The translations under genes and the position numbers were made by a program. Positions 16,002 through 23,077 of a DNA stretch of 64,000 nucleotides are shown here, in pieces (the first letter of the stretch is position 1; the number at the start of each line of letters is the position of its first letter). Origin of the DNA: JACRPZ01 sp040758255. GTDB taxonomy: Bacteria > Nitrospirota > Thermodesulfovibrionia > UBA6902. The notes beneath the pieces are model-generated. The model ran no database searches, was not told the DNA's origin, and saw nothing but the letters and a program-made list of their open reading frames with translations. The stretch is from positions 1 to 64,000 of the forward strand of contig JBFLVX010000001.1 in assembly GCA_040758255.1 (NCBI GenBank). Reading direction: 5' to 3'.

Positions 16002-18028
16002 CAAAATCCTTCAAACTCGTAAGATGGAACCCCTTTAAAACCGTAACATCTGAAGATCGTGTAAACCCTCAGGACCTTGCCGTTCTCATAAACAGTGAAT
16101 GTCTCCCTCTCGTATTTATCAAATGCGCCTATAAGCTTCTCCGGAAAAGATGTCTGATCCATTCTGACAAAGAGAGCGTCATATCCTATAAGCTTCTCCA
16201 TGCCTCCCCAGATATCGTACTGGCCCATCCTCCTGCCAAGATTAACGCAGTACGTAACCGGCTTCTTTGGCATATAAAAGGCGAGTTCGCTTGATACCTG
16301 ATATTTGTCCGAAAATATGAATACATTTTTGCCTTGTGAAGCGGTCATGTCGCTGTATACTTTATCCATCTTTATGCCGAGTTCTTCCCAGCCTCGCAGC
16401 CTTGAGGAAGGGTCCATTTTAAACGGGAGATTGATGACCGAAGGATAATGGGCAATCGCTGTAACTATTATTGCCAGAGAGAATGCGGCAATTAGAAATG
16501 GTCTGCTGATCTTCTTAATATATCCTTTACCAAGCATATGATCCGACGATGCGATAAATGCCGTAATATACGCGCTCATCGCCCAGTTTGCCTGCACCTT
16601 CCCTTGCAGGCTCTTCAGCAGAAAGAAACCGAGAACAGGCGCCCAGAACCAGAAGAGAAGACGCCTCACCTGCGGCAAACGGCCCGTGAAGTAATTCCTG
16701 ATCCCGCCGTCAATTACAAGAAAGAAGAGTATGGGCGTTATAACGCCGAACTGTGAGCCTAAAAAATTGAAAAACTCCTTTGCGGAGATTACAAATCCCT
16801 TTGCAAGATTGGCATGCCCTTCAGTGTGCTTGAGCGTAACCCAGCCGTGATTCATGTTCCAGATTATAACCGGACTGAATATCAGAAGGCTCACAAGTAG
16901 CGCGATATACGGCTCCTTCTTCCTGAACCATCTCCTTTCTTCTTTGTGGAATAAAAAGAAGAGGAACCCGCAGATATAGAAGAAGGCCATTGTGTATTTG
17001 GTGAGCAGCCCAAGCCCTATGCTGACACCGAGCAGTATCCAGACCCATCCCTGGCTCTTGCCTTCTGTCTTGCTTACTGCTTTATAGAATAGATAGATTG
17101 ACAGCGTCCAGAAGAATATAAATGGCGGGTCAATGGTCATTATCAAGCCTGATGAAGAAAAGAGCGGGGTCGCCTGAGGCATAAGCGCGGCTAATAAAGC
17201 CTTCTTTCCAGCATTATTATCTTGAGCAAAAAGTTCAATGGAAAATTTGTAAATAACAAGTGAAATGAGGGCAAGAAATATTGGCGCAAGAAACCGCACA
17301 GCAAAGACAGAGTCACCCATTATCCATGTCGAGGCTGCGATAAGCCAGGCGATAGCAGGCCCCTTTTCGTAATAGCTCAGATCCAGCCTTTTTGCCCATG
17401 TCCAGTAATTTGCTTCGTCCGGGCTCAGATCAAGAGGCCCCGTCAGTATGTAATAGTAACGGAAAAGAGTTATGGCGATGAGTGCAAGAAAAAGGATGGT
17501 GGAATGGGGGCTCTTCCTGAATCTCTCTGCAGACCATCTATACATCAGGATAACAATCCCCGCTGCCAGAAATCCCCATATAGCTCCTGCAAATACATCG
17601 GATGGATAATGAACGCCTATGTATACTCTTGAGAATGCAACAAGAATTGCAATGACAAACATCGGCAGAGAGGCCCTTCTGAAGAAGTAAGAGAAGGCCG
17701 CGGCTGAGGCAAAGGCATTTACCGCGTGATTCGACGGCATGGAAAAAGAACCTCCGCAGCCTCCAAGGAGCCTCACCTCTTCAAGGGTATGGCAAGGTCT
17801 CGGAATTTCAAAGAGATGCTTCAGAAAGTTGGCGCTTGCGTCTCCAATTCCTAAGGCAATAAAAGATAAGAGAAGAGCAATAAGGCCTTTTTTGCGCTCT
17901 TTCAGAAAAAAAGGGGTTACAACCAGAAAAAAGATGATGTATGACCTGCTGGTTATAAAAGGCATTATCAGGTCAAAGAATGAATTCTGCAAGCCCTGAT
18001 TTATAAGAAAGAAGAGGGACGTGTCCAT
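16001..18028 (-). CDS. PAP2-family lipid phosphatase fused to an ArnT/GT39-like glycosyltransferase
   Basis: In this 675-aa polytopic protein, residues 1-185 form a PAP2 phosphatase with its three motifs: KHLFEIPRP (motif 1), MPSNHAVNAF (motif 2) and SRVYIGVHYPSDVFAG (motif 3, catalytic His). From about 195 on, it is a PMT/ArnT-type GT-C glycosyltransferase: PDEANYWTWAKRLDLSYYEKGP contains the usual acidic DE-A-x-Y-W first-loop motif, followed by many membrane segments. PAP2 enzymes dephosphorylate undecaprenyl or lipid phosphates, and GT39 enzymes use polyprenyl-phosphate sugars. The fusion could therefore recycle the carrier released by its own sugar transfer, or modify lipid A or a protein. 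The target is unknown. It overlaps mnmG by one base. Confidence 0.9.
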   Translation of the reverse strand: MDTSLFFLINQGLQNSFFDLIMPFITSRSYIIFFLVVTPFFLKERKKGLIALLLSFIALGIGDASANFLKHLFEIPRPCHTLEEVRLLGGCGGSFSMPSNHAVNAFASAAAFSYFFRRASLPMFVIAILVAFSRVYIGVHYPSDVFAGAIWGFLAAGIVILMYRWSAERFRKSPHSTILFLALIAITLFRYYYILTGPLDLSPDEANYWTWAKRLDLSYYEKGPAIAWLIAASTWIMGDSVFAVRFLAPIFLALISLVIYKFSIELFAQDNNAGKKALLAALMPQATPLFSSSGLIMTIDPPFIFFWTLSIYLFYKAVSKTEGKSQGWVWILLGVSIGLGLLTKYTMAFFYICGFLFFLFHKEERRWFRKKEPYIALLVSLLIFSPVIIWNMNHGWVTLKHTEGHANLAKGFVISAKEFFNFLGSQFGVITPILFFLVIDGGIRNYFTGRLPQVRRLLFWFWAPVLGFFLLKSLQGKVQANWAMSAYITAFIASSDHMLGKGYIKKISRPFLIAAFSLAIIVTAIAHYPSVINLPFKMDPSSRLRGWEELGIKMDKVYSDMTASQGKNVFIFSDKYQVSSELAFYMPKKPVTYCVNLGRRMGQYDIWGGMEKLIGYDALFVRMDQTSFPEKLIGAFDKYERETFTVYENGKVLRVYTIFRCYGFKGVPSYEFEGF

Positions 18029-18029
18029 T

Positions 18030-20300
18030 TTATCTCTTTGAGAAACTCTTCTTCCGCCTCTTTATTGCCATGAAGACAGCTCCGGCAGGTATGAACGCCA
18101 TTAAGATATCTACACCATTTGCATCCTCTCCGGCAGTAATTGAGCAGCCCCCGCCTCCACCCCCTTCGGAACTCTCCCCGCTGGTTGTAGCGCCGGCTTC
18201 ATTTGAGTAGCTTGAACTGCCCTCGGGATTGTATGCCTTTATACGATAATAAAAGAGAGTTGACGGATTGAGACCTGTATCATTGTATCCGGTTACATTG
18301 GCGCCAACTGCCGTTATTTCAGAGTATGTTCCTCCGTCTCCTGTCTTCCTCTCTATCCTGAAGCCTGTTTCATTATTTGAATTATCCGTCCATGTCAGAT
18401 TTATACTGGAGCTTGACGCTGCTGCCGCATTCAGGCCGGAAGGAGCATTCAGCGGGACTAAATTAAGAACCGCACTATATGCGTTCAGCCTTCCGCCTGT
18501 TAAGGTCCGGCCTGACATTGAGGGTTTTAAATCTGCAGAATTCAAGATGATCTCCTTTGCCTGCAGACTGCTCAAAGATGGATTGAGCGAAAGGATCAAT
18601 CCCGCGGCGCCTGATACATGCGGGGCTGCCATAGAAGCCCCGCTTTCATCAGCGTAAGAATAATTGCTTACAGTTAACGGCTCCCTTACAAGCCTGACAT
18701 CATCAATATAGACCCCGTCAAAGTTCGCTGAGTCATCAGACGACAGGCCGAAGCCAAAATAGAAACTGTCGAGACTCTCGGCAACAGAGGTGAAATCAGC
18801 AGAATATGAAAGAAAGTTTCCATTTGTGCTCCCTGTCCTGAAATCTGTCCAATCCCAGTTGAGGCCGTCCGGCGAATAATTAATATCAAGGTAGTCAATG
18901 CCGTGTTCAAGATCAAGAACCCCTCTCCATTGAAATGACATGGTATAACGGTTATCCTTTTCAGAAACTACCTGTGACGCATACCATACGCGTGAACTCG
19001 TATTGTTAAGGTAATTCGCGGAAGGGCTGTCCTCAAGGCTGTTAGTGCCGCCAACGCCTGTGCCGCCTGTCACAGCCCATGTGCTATTTGTGCCTCCCCT
19101 GTCCCACCCCAATAAAGGGAGGCTCCCAGATGCCCCTTCAAAATCCTCGCTGTAAACTGTTACCGGGCTTCCGGAGCTTATTATGGGGAAAGTGCTATAT
19201 ATATTAATCCCGGGGGCTGCAATGTCTACTGAATTTGTCCCAAAATTGGAAAATGTGGCGAGTGTATCATTCTGATCGGAGGCGGTGACAGATATTATGT
19301 TTGAACTTGTGTAGCTTGCGGGATAAAAAGGGATCGCATCATTATTCGTTCCGCTGTTTCCCGCAGCGCAGACAATTAGAGCGTTTGAGGCGTCTATTGC
19401 GTCCTTAAGCACCTGGCTGTACCCGCTTCCGCCCCAGCTGTTGTTTATTACTCTGGCTCCTTTGGCGTTTGCATAGAGAATGGCGGACGCGGCGTCGGCA
19501 GTTGTGCCGCTTCCGCTTACACCTAAAATTCTCAGGGGCATTATTTGCGCGTCCCACATCACACCTGCAATGCCGATGCTGTTATTGCCCTGCGCCGCGA
19601 TAGTGCCTGATACATGAGTGCCGTGGCCGTCATAGTCGGAAGGGTCGTTGTCATTGCCGATGAAATCCCAGCCATTGCAGTCATCTATATAACCGTTGCC
19701 TTCATTATCAATGCCGTCCGAACAATTTGTCTCCCCGGTGTTTCTCCAGATGTTGCCGGAAATATCCGGATGGCTGTTTGCAAGGCCCGTATCAACAACC
19801 GCAATAATCACGTCATGCGAGCCTGTTGTTATATCCCATGCTTCAGGCGCGTCAATATCAGAATCGGAGGCGCCTCCGCTCTGTCCGGTATTGTTAAGCC
19901 CCCAGAGGTTGTTGAAATACTGATCCGAAGGCTCAGATGCTTTATGGATGATATAATTCGGTTCAGCATACTCGACATTCGGGTCATGCTGATAATGTTC
20001 GATCGCTTCTGCAACAGTGATATTTTCGGGAAGCTTTATCTGATCAACCATGATCTCTCTCATCTCTCTCTTCCTGACCGCATTGATGGAGGAATGAAGC
20101 CCTTTCGCTGTAATCCCGGATGTGCCGTCACGGAACCTCACAAGAACTTCTCCCGGCACATAGTCAGCCTTATTTTTCGTATCAGCGGTTATGCCGCTCT
20201 GCTCTATTCCGGATATGCTGCTGGAAGATCCGCAGCCAAGCAAAGAAGAGAGTACGATCATTACTGCTGAAACTTTTAAAAATATTGGAATACTCTTCAT
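18030..20300 (-). CDS. Subtilisin-family (S8) serine protease lipoprotein with insert, Fn3 and C-terminal Gly-rich/Cys membrane tail
   Basis: The 756-aa protein has an N-terminal lipoprotein signal (lipobox LLGC at about 21-24) and a fervidolysin-like propeptide (VPGEVLVRFRDGTS ... HYQHDPNVEYAEPNY). The S8 catalytic domain has Asp in IAVVDTGLANSHPDI, His in DGHGTHVSGTIAA, oxyanion Asn in CAAGNSGT and Ser in ESGASMAAPHVSG. Between the oxyanion Asn and the catalytic Ser sits an insert of about 150 residues (roughly 370-535) that looks like a jelly-roll or MAM-like beta domain. A fibronectin type III domain follows (about 645-730). The protein ends with a Gly run plus Cys (GGGGGGCSI), a hydrophobic segment and a KRRKK tail, like known C-terminal sorting signals. 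It is an exported protease. Confidence 0.92.
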   Translation of the reverse strand: MKSIPIFLKVSAVMIVLSSLLGCGSSSSISGIEQSGITADTKNKADYVPGEVLVRFRDGTSGITAKGLHSSINAVRKREMREIMVDQIKLPENITVAEAIEHYQHDPNVEYAEPNYIIHKASEPSDQYFNNLWGLNNTGQSGGASDSDIDAPEAWDITTGSHDVIIAVVDTGLANSHPDISGNIWRNTGETNCSDGIDNEGNGYIDDCNGWDFIGNDNDPSDYDGHGTHVSGTIAAQGNNSIGIAGVMWDAQIMPLRILGVSGSGTTADAASAILYANAKGARVINNSWGGSGYSQVLKDAIDASNALIVCAAGNSGTNNDAIPFYPASYTSSNIISVTASDQNDTLATFSNFGTNSVDIAAPGINIYSTFPIISSGSPVTVYSEDFEGASGSLPLLGWDRGGTNSTWAVTGGTGVGGTNSLEDSPSANYLNNTSSRVWYASQVVSEKDNRYTMSFQWRGVLDLEHGIDYLDINYSPDGLNWDWTDFRTGSTNGNFLSYSADFTSVAESLDSFYFGFGLSSDDSANFDGVYIDDVRLVREPLTVSNYSYADESGASMAAPHVSGAAGLILSLNPSLSSLQAKEIILNSADLKPSMSGRTLTGGRLNAYSAVLNLVPLNAPSGLNAAAASSSSINLTWTDNSNNETGFRIERKTGDGGTYSEITAVGANVTGYNDTGLNPSTLFYYRIKAYNPEGSSSYSNEAGATTSGESSEGGGGGGCSITAGEDANGVDILMAFIPAGAVFMAIKRRKKSFSKR

Positions 20301-20371
20301 AGTCTGCCTTTCTTAATGGATTATAAGGACGTATACCTGTCTTCTACTATATGAAGTACGGGATACCGGCG

Positions 20372-21157
20372 TCAAGATTTTTCCCTGCCGCTAACAGGAA
20401 AATATAGGGCATCTGCAAGTTTTGTAAAATCTATTATGCTTAACTTCTCCGGCCTGATGCCCGGGTCAATGTCAGCTTTCCGCAAAGCATCTTTGATGCC
20501 TTCAAATTTCTTTAAACTGTTTGTTACCGTCTTTCTCCGCTGAGAAAATGCGGCCTTCACCACGCTGAAAAAAAGCTCCTCATCTTTGACCGGATAAATA
20601 GGCGATTGAGAGACCTCAAAACTCACAACTGCTGAATCCACTTTTGGAGGCGGCAGAAACGCCTTGCGGGATACTGTAAATTCCAACTTTGGCTTTGTGT
20701 AAAACTGAGCAGAGATTGAGAGCACACCGTACTCCTTGCTCCCGTGAGAAGCAGCGATCCTTCTTGCCACTTCCTTCTGCATCAGCAATGTCATGCTCGG
20801 TATCTTATCTTTGAATTCGAGCAGCCTGAATAAAAGCGGTGTGGTTATATAGTATGGAATATTGGCAACGACCTTAAAATTGCCTTCAATCGTATCATAC
20901 GGAAACTTCAGGGCATCGGCCTGTATGATCTGAACATTATTGTTAGCAGAAAGAATTCCCTCAAGCTTCTCAATCAATCTCTTATCAAGCTCAATTGCTA
21001 TGACCTTCTTAGCATAGAGCGAGAGAAATCTTGTTAGCGTCCCCAACCCCGGGCCTATCTCAACAACCGTGTCATCCGGTGTCACACCGCTGCACTTTAT
21101 AATCTTCTTAAGTATGTTGGGGTCAAAAAGAAAATGCTGTCCAAAAGGGCGTTTCAT
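20372..21157 (-). CDS. rsmA: 16S rRNA dimethyladenosine transferase KsgA/RsmA
   Basis: The 261-aa protein has the KsgA hallmark start KRPFGQHFLFDPNILKKI, the SAM motif VVEIGPGLGTLTRFL, the IAIELDKRL acidic loop, the catalytic NIPYYITTPLL motif and the late SQRRKTVTNSLK segment. It dimethylates two adjacent adenosines near the 3' end of 16S rRNA during small-subunit assembly. The first 13 codons are duplicated 869 bp upstream (21986-22026) beyond an inserted toxin-antitoxin module, so the gene's original upstream context has been displaced. There is no strong ribosome site before the present ATG. Expression now probably depends on coupling to the antitoxin gene, whose stop is nine bases away. 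Confidence 0.96.
   Translation of the reverse strand: MKRPFGQHFLFDPNILKKIIKCSGVTPDDTVVEIGPGLGTLTRFLSLYAKKVIAIELDKRLIEKLEGILSANNNVQIIQADALKFPYDTIEGNFKVVANIPYYITTPLLFRLLEFKDKIPSMTLLMQKEVARRIAASHGSKEYGVLSISAQFYTKPKLEFTVSRKAFLPPPKVDSAVVSFEVSQSPIYPVKDEELFFSVVKAAFSQRRKTVTNSLKKFEGIKDALRKADIDPGIRPEKLSIIDFTKLADALYFPVSGREKS
21117..21157. repeat. 41-bp direct repeat, copy 1 (5' end of ksgA)
   Basis: This copy is part of the functional ksgA gene, from the ATG through codon 13. Copy 2 at 21986-22026 is identical at 40 of 41 positions (one G/T difference) and would encode the same residues. The pair flanks the toxin-antitoxin insert, so it behaves like the direct repeat left by an element that integrates at, and restores, the ksgA 5' end. 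Confidence 0.85.
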
Positions 21158-21166
21158 AAAATCGCA

Positions 21167-21496
21167 CTATTTACCGCTAGCTGCCAGCGCATTCAATCTC
21201 TTCAATGTGTCGGGGAATTTTCTGACAAGCAGAATCAAGGCCGCGGCCTGCATATTAGGTTTTGAGCTGCCCTGCTCCCACTTTTCAAGCGTGCGGGGAG
21301 ATACGCATAACTGATGGGCGAAGACAGACCTTGAAAGGCGCAGTTTATCACGCACTTCGCGGATTATTTCAGGTGTAACGGCAGGCTTATATTCTTTACC
21401 GACCTTGTATTCGCGCAAGGTTATCTTGCCTTTACGGTGTTGCCTTATTTCTTCAATCCCTGTTTTCAATTCCTGAAATAAATTTCTCTTTTTCAT
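21167..21496 (-). CDS. Helix-turn-helix antitoxin (HigA-like)
   Basis: The 109-aa protein has a C-terminal XRE-type helix-turn-helix (LRLSRSVFAHQLCVSPRTLEKWEQGSSKPN). This is the layout of antitoxins paired with RelE/HigB toxins encoded upstream (reverse-order HigBA-type). ATG 21496 overlaps the toxin's TGA (ATGA); a GTG three codons upstream is possible but less likely. It should neutralise the toxin and repress the shared promoter. It lies nine bases before ksgA, so it may now drive that gene. Confidence 0.85.
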   Translation of the reverse strand: MKKRNLFQELKTGIEEIRQHRKGKITLREYKVGKEYKPAVTPEIIREVRDKLRLSRSVFAHQLCVSPRTLEKWEQGSSKPNMQAAALILLVRKFPDTLKRLNALAASGK

Positions 21497-21810
21497 GCGT
21501 TCCACTCCTCTACTAATTTTCTGAGCGACTTACACTCATCAGACGTTAAATCCGCGACTTCATTCTTCCCATACAGTGTCAGCAAATATATCTGATCAGC
21601 GGCTGTTTGAAAATAATAGATTATCCTTATTCCGCCGCGCTTCCCTTTGCCTTTGGATTTCCAACGTATTTTTCTCAACCCGCCGGTCCTCTGCATTATA
21701 TCCCCGGCCTCAGGATTCTCTGCAATATATAACTGAAAATCCTTGTACTCTTCATCGGTCAGATAATCTGACACCAGTCTGGTAAATATCCTTGTTTCGA
21801 TAAATACCAT
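21493..21810 (-). CDS. RelE/HigB-family toxin
   Basis: The 105-aa protein carries the pattern of RelE-superfamily mRNA interferases (HigB-2 type): IFTRLVSDYLTDEEYKDFQLYIAENPEAG, then GLRKIRWKSKGKGKRGGIRIIYYF and a late IYLLTLYGKNEVADLTSDE. The basic, strand-rich core with RxIYY is typical. Toxins of this type cleave mRNA on the ribosome. It is encoded before and overlaps its antitoxin. A decayed DUF4258 gene lies only six bases upstream, so this is a patch of successive toxin-type genes. Confidence 0.87.
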   Translation of the reverse strand: MVFIETRIFTRLVSDYLTDEEYKDFQLYIAENPEAGDIMQRTGGLRKIRWKSKGKGKRGGIRIIYYFQTAADQIYLLTLYGKNEVADLTSDECKSLRKLVEEWNA

Positions 21811-21816
21811 GATTAA

Positions 21817-21955
21817 TTATACCCAAATAGCGTATAGTATGGCAACTCGTTCATTTCTCCACACCTTCTTATGTCCATATTCATCAACGATATTGCAAAG
21901 GAATCGCCCTGCGTTCCATTTCCTCCCGTGCATGTCTGGAGATTTCAAATGTCAT
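21817..21955 (-). pseudogene. DUF4258 gene remnant (frameshifted, internally deleted)
   Basis: The start is clear: ATG 21955 opens MTFEISRHAREEMERRAIP, the signature N-terminus of DUF4258 proteins (I-S-x-H-A-x-E-x-M-x-x-R). The frame stops after two more residues beyond LQ. In the next frame IVDEYGHKKVW resembles the following DUF4258 segment, with the residues between missing. That frame runs to a TAA at 21817. It is a broken gene; the family is often linked to toxin-antitoxin loci. Confidence 0.6.
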
Positions 21956-21985
21956 TCTATCCCCGTCTCCTCACTCTCCCGCCCC

Positions 21986-22026
21986 TTGGGGTCAAAAAGA
22001 AAATGCTGTCCAAAAGGTCGTTTCAT
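21986..22026. repeat. 41-bp direct repeat, copy 2 (orphan 5' end of ksgA)
   Basis: This copy encodes MKRPFGQHFLFDP on the minus strand but is cut off after codon 13, where unrelated sequence begins. Its ATG overlaps the stop of the vsr remnant (ATGA). The join suggests vsr and ksgA were once adjacent and coupled before the toxin-antitoxin segment entered. Confidence 0.85.
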
Positions 22027-22229
22027 TGAAGTTTCTCAATTAATGAATTTTGCCATTTTTCGGAATGTTTTGTTCCCAACTTACATTGCCATAGCTCAAT
22101 CACTTTCCATCCTGCCTTTTTTAATTGCTGGATATTCTTTTTATCCCGCTCAACATTCCCGTTTATCTTCTTTTCCCAAAACCGTTTCCTCGTCTCCGGC
22201 AGTATAGGGTTCTCGTGGCACTTTTGGAT
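22023..22229 (-). pseudogene. C-terminal remnant of a Vsr (very-short-patch-repair) endonuclease
   Basis: Directly after the HNH gene's stop, in the same frame, the minus strand reads HENPILPETRKRFWEKKING, then NVERDKKNIQQLKKAGWKVI, then ELWQCKL, to a TGA at 22023. This is the C-terminal half of Vsr nucleases (FW-x-x-K-I-x-x-N-x-x-R-D ... L-x-x-x-G-W-x-V-x-x-x-W-x-C-E). The N-terminal half with the catalytic Asp and the zinc-binding residues is missing, replaced by the HNH gene. Vsr normally repairs T:G mismatches made by m5C methylation, so a cytosine methyltransferase was probably once linked. Confidence 0.75.
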
Positions 22230-22994
22230 TCATTCCCTGAAAATATTTTTGTGATGATATTCTAAAAATTCTTTTGAAGGCAAAAATTTATCTGGCAACA
22301 TGATAGATTTATTTTCATATTTAAGAAACATCTCGTTAACTATATTTTCTTTTTTAAAATCATTGAAATATTTCGAAATTTTGATTTCATAATTAGCCGT
22401 AACAGTTATAAAACCTTTATCAAATGCCTTATCGTGAAGCGAATTTAAACACAAACCATTATGAGGATTTAATCTGTTTTTTTCATCTTTTGACCAGGGA
22501 ATAATATGACTTGCAACTAATAAATCTGGAATTGATAAACCTGTAATGCAACACTTCAAATTATAAGAGGAAAGAATTGTAGAGCGAAAAAAACTTTGAT
22601 TAACCCTTGCTTTGATTATTGCTTCCCTTTCCGCTCCTGCTGGAATGTCAGCAATGTTTATTTCTGAAAATGTCTCTAAAGGTCGATTTGCAAATTTTGC
22701 AATCAACAATTCGCTTTCATAAGCAAGATTATCCCAATCATTATTGAATTCTTTCCAGATAATTTCATCCAGCTTGCTTGTATTTCCTAAACCAACAATT
22801 CCTCTCTTCTTTAATTCAGGGTCAAAACTTCCAAAATTTCCGATTTTCATTTTGACAGAATTTGGTGTCCTGCCTATGATTTTTGCAATACGAATTATAT
22901 CTGGATGCTTTGAACTAACTCTATTGAAAGGAATTTTACAATAAAGATTTAACGCAACAATTGTTTGTTCTCTTGTCCATGTATCTTTTGGCAT
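22230..22994 (-). CDS. HNH endonuclease, probable restriction-type
   Basis: The 254-aa protein has an N-terminal DNA-binding region (WTREQTIVALNLYCKIPF ... GRTPNSVKMKIGNF) and a C-terminal HNH nuclease domain. The catalytic pattern is CCITGLSIPDLLVASHIIPW, then HNGLCLNSLHDKAFDKGFI. This is the arrangement seen in orphan or type II restriction HNH nucleases and in their regulators. ATG 22994 follows AGGA at good spacing; a TTG ten codons upstream is less likely. Codon use is markedly AT-rich, unlike addA or ksgA, which indicates transfer. No methyltransferase is nearby; with the vsr remnant next to it, this looks like part of a broken restriction-modification island. Confidence 0.85.
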   Translation of the reverse strand: MPKDTWTREQTIVALNLYCKIPFNRVSSKHPDIIRIAKIIGRTPNSVKMKIGNFGSFDPELKKRGIVGLGNTSKLDEIIWKEFNNDWDNLAYESELLIAKFANRPLETFSEINIADIPAGAEREAIIKARVNQSFFRSTILSSYNLKCCITGLSIPDLLVASHIIPWSKDEKNRLNPHNGLCLNSLHDKAFDKGFITVTANYEIKISKYFNDFKKENIVNEMFLKYENKSIMLPDKFLPSKEFLEYHHKNIFRE

Positions 22995-23077
22995 TTTAGT
23001 ATTTCCTGACCCTTTTTTATCCAAAATAGGAATGCTCCATTTTACAACAATAAGGGTAAGGAGAAAAGTGTGCGGTA

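Noticed and set aside
19614..20270. 218-codon plus-strand frame opposite the subtilase gene
   Set aside because: It lies entirely within a gene with full catalytic triad on the other strand and has no ribosome site or recognisable fold.
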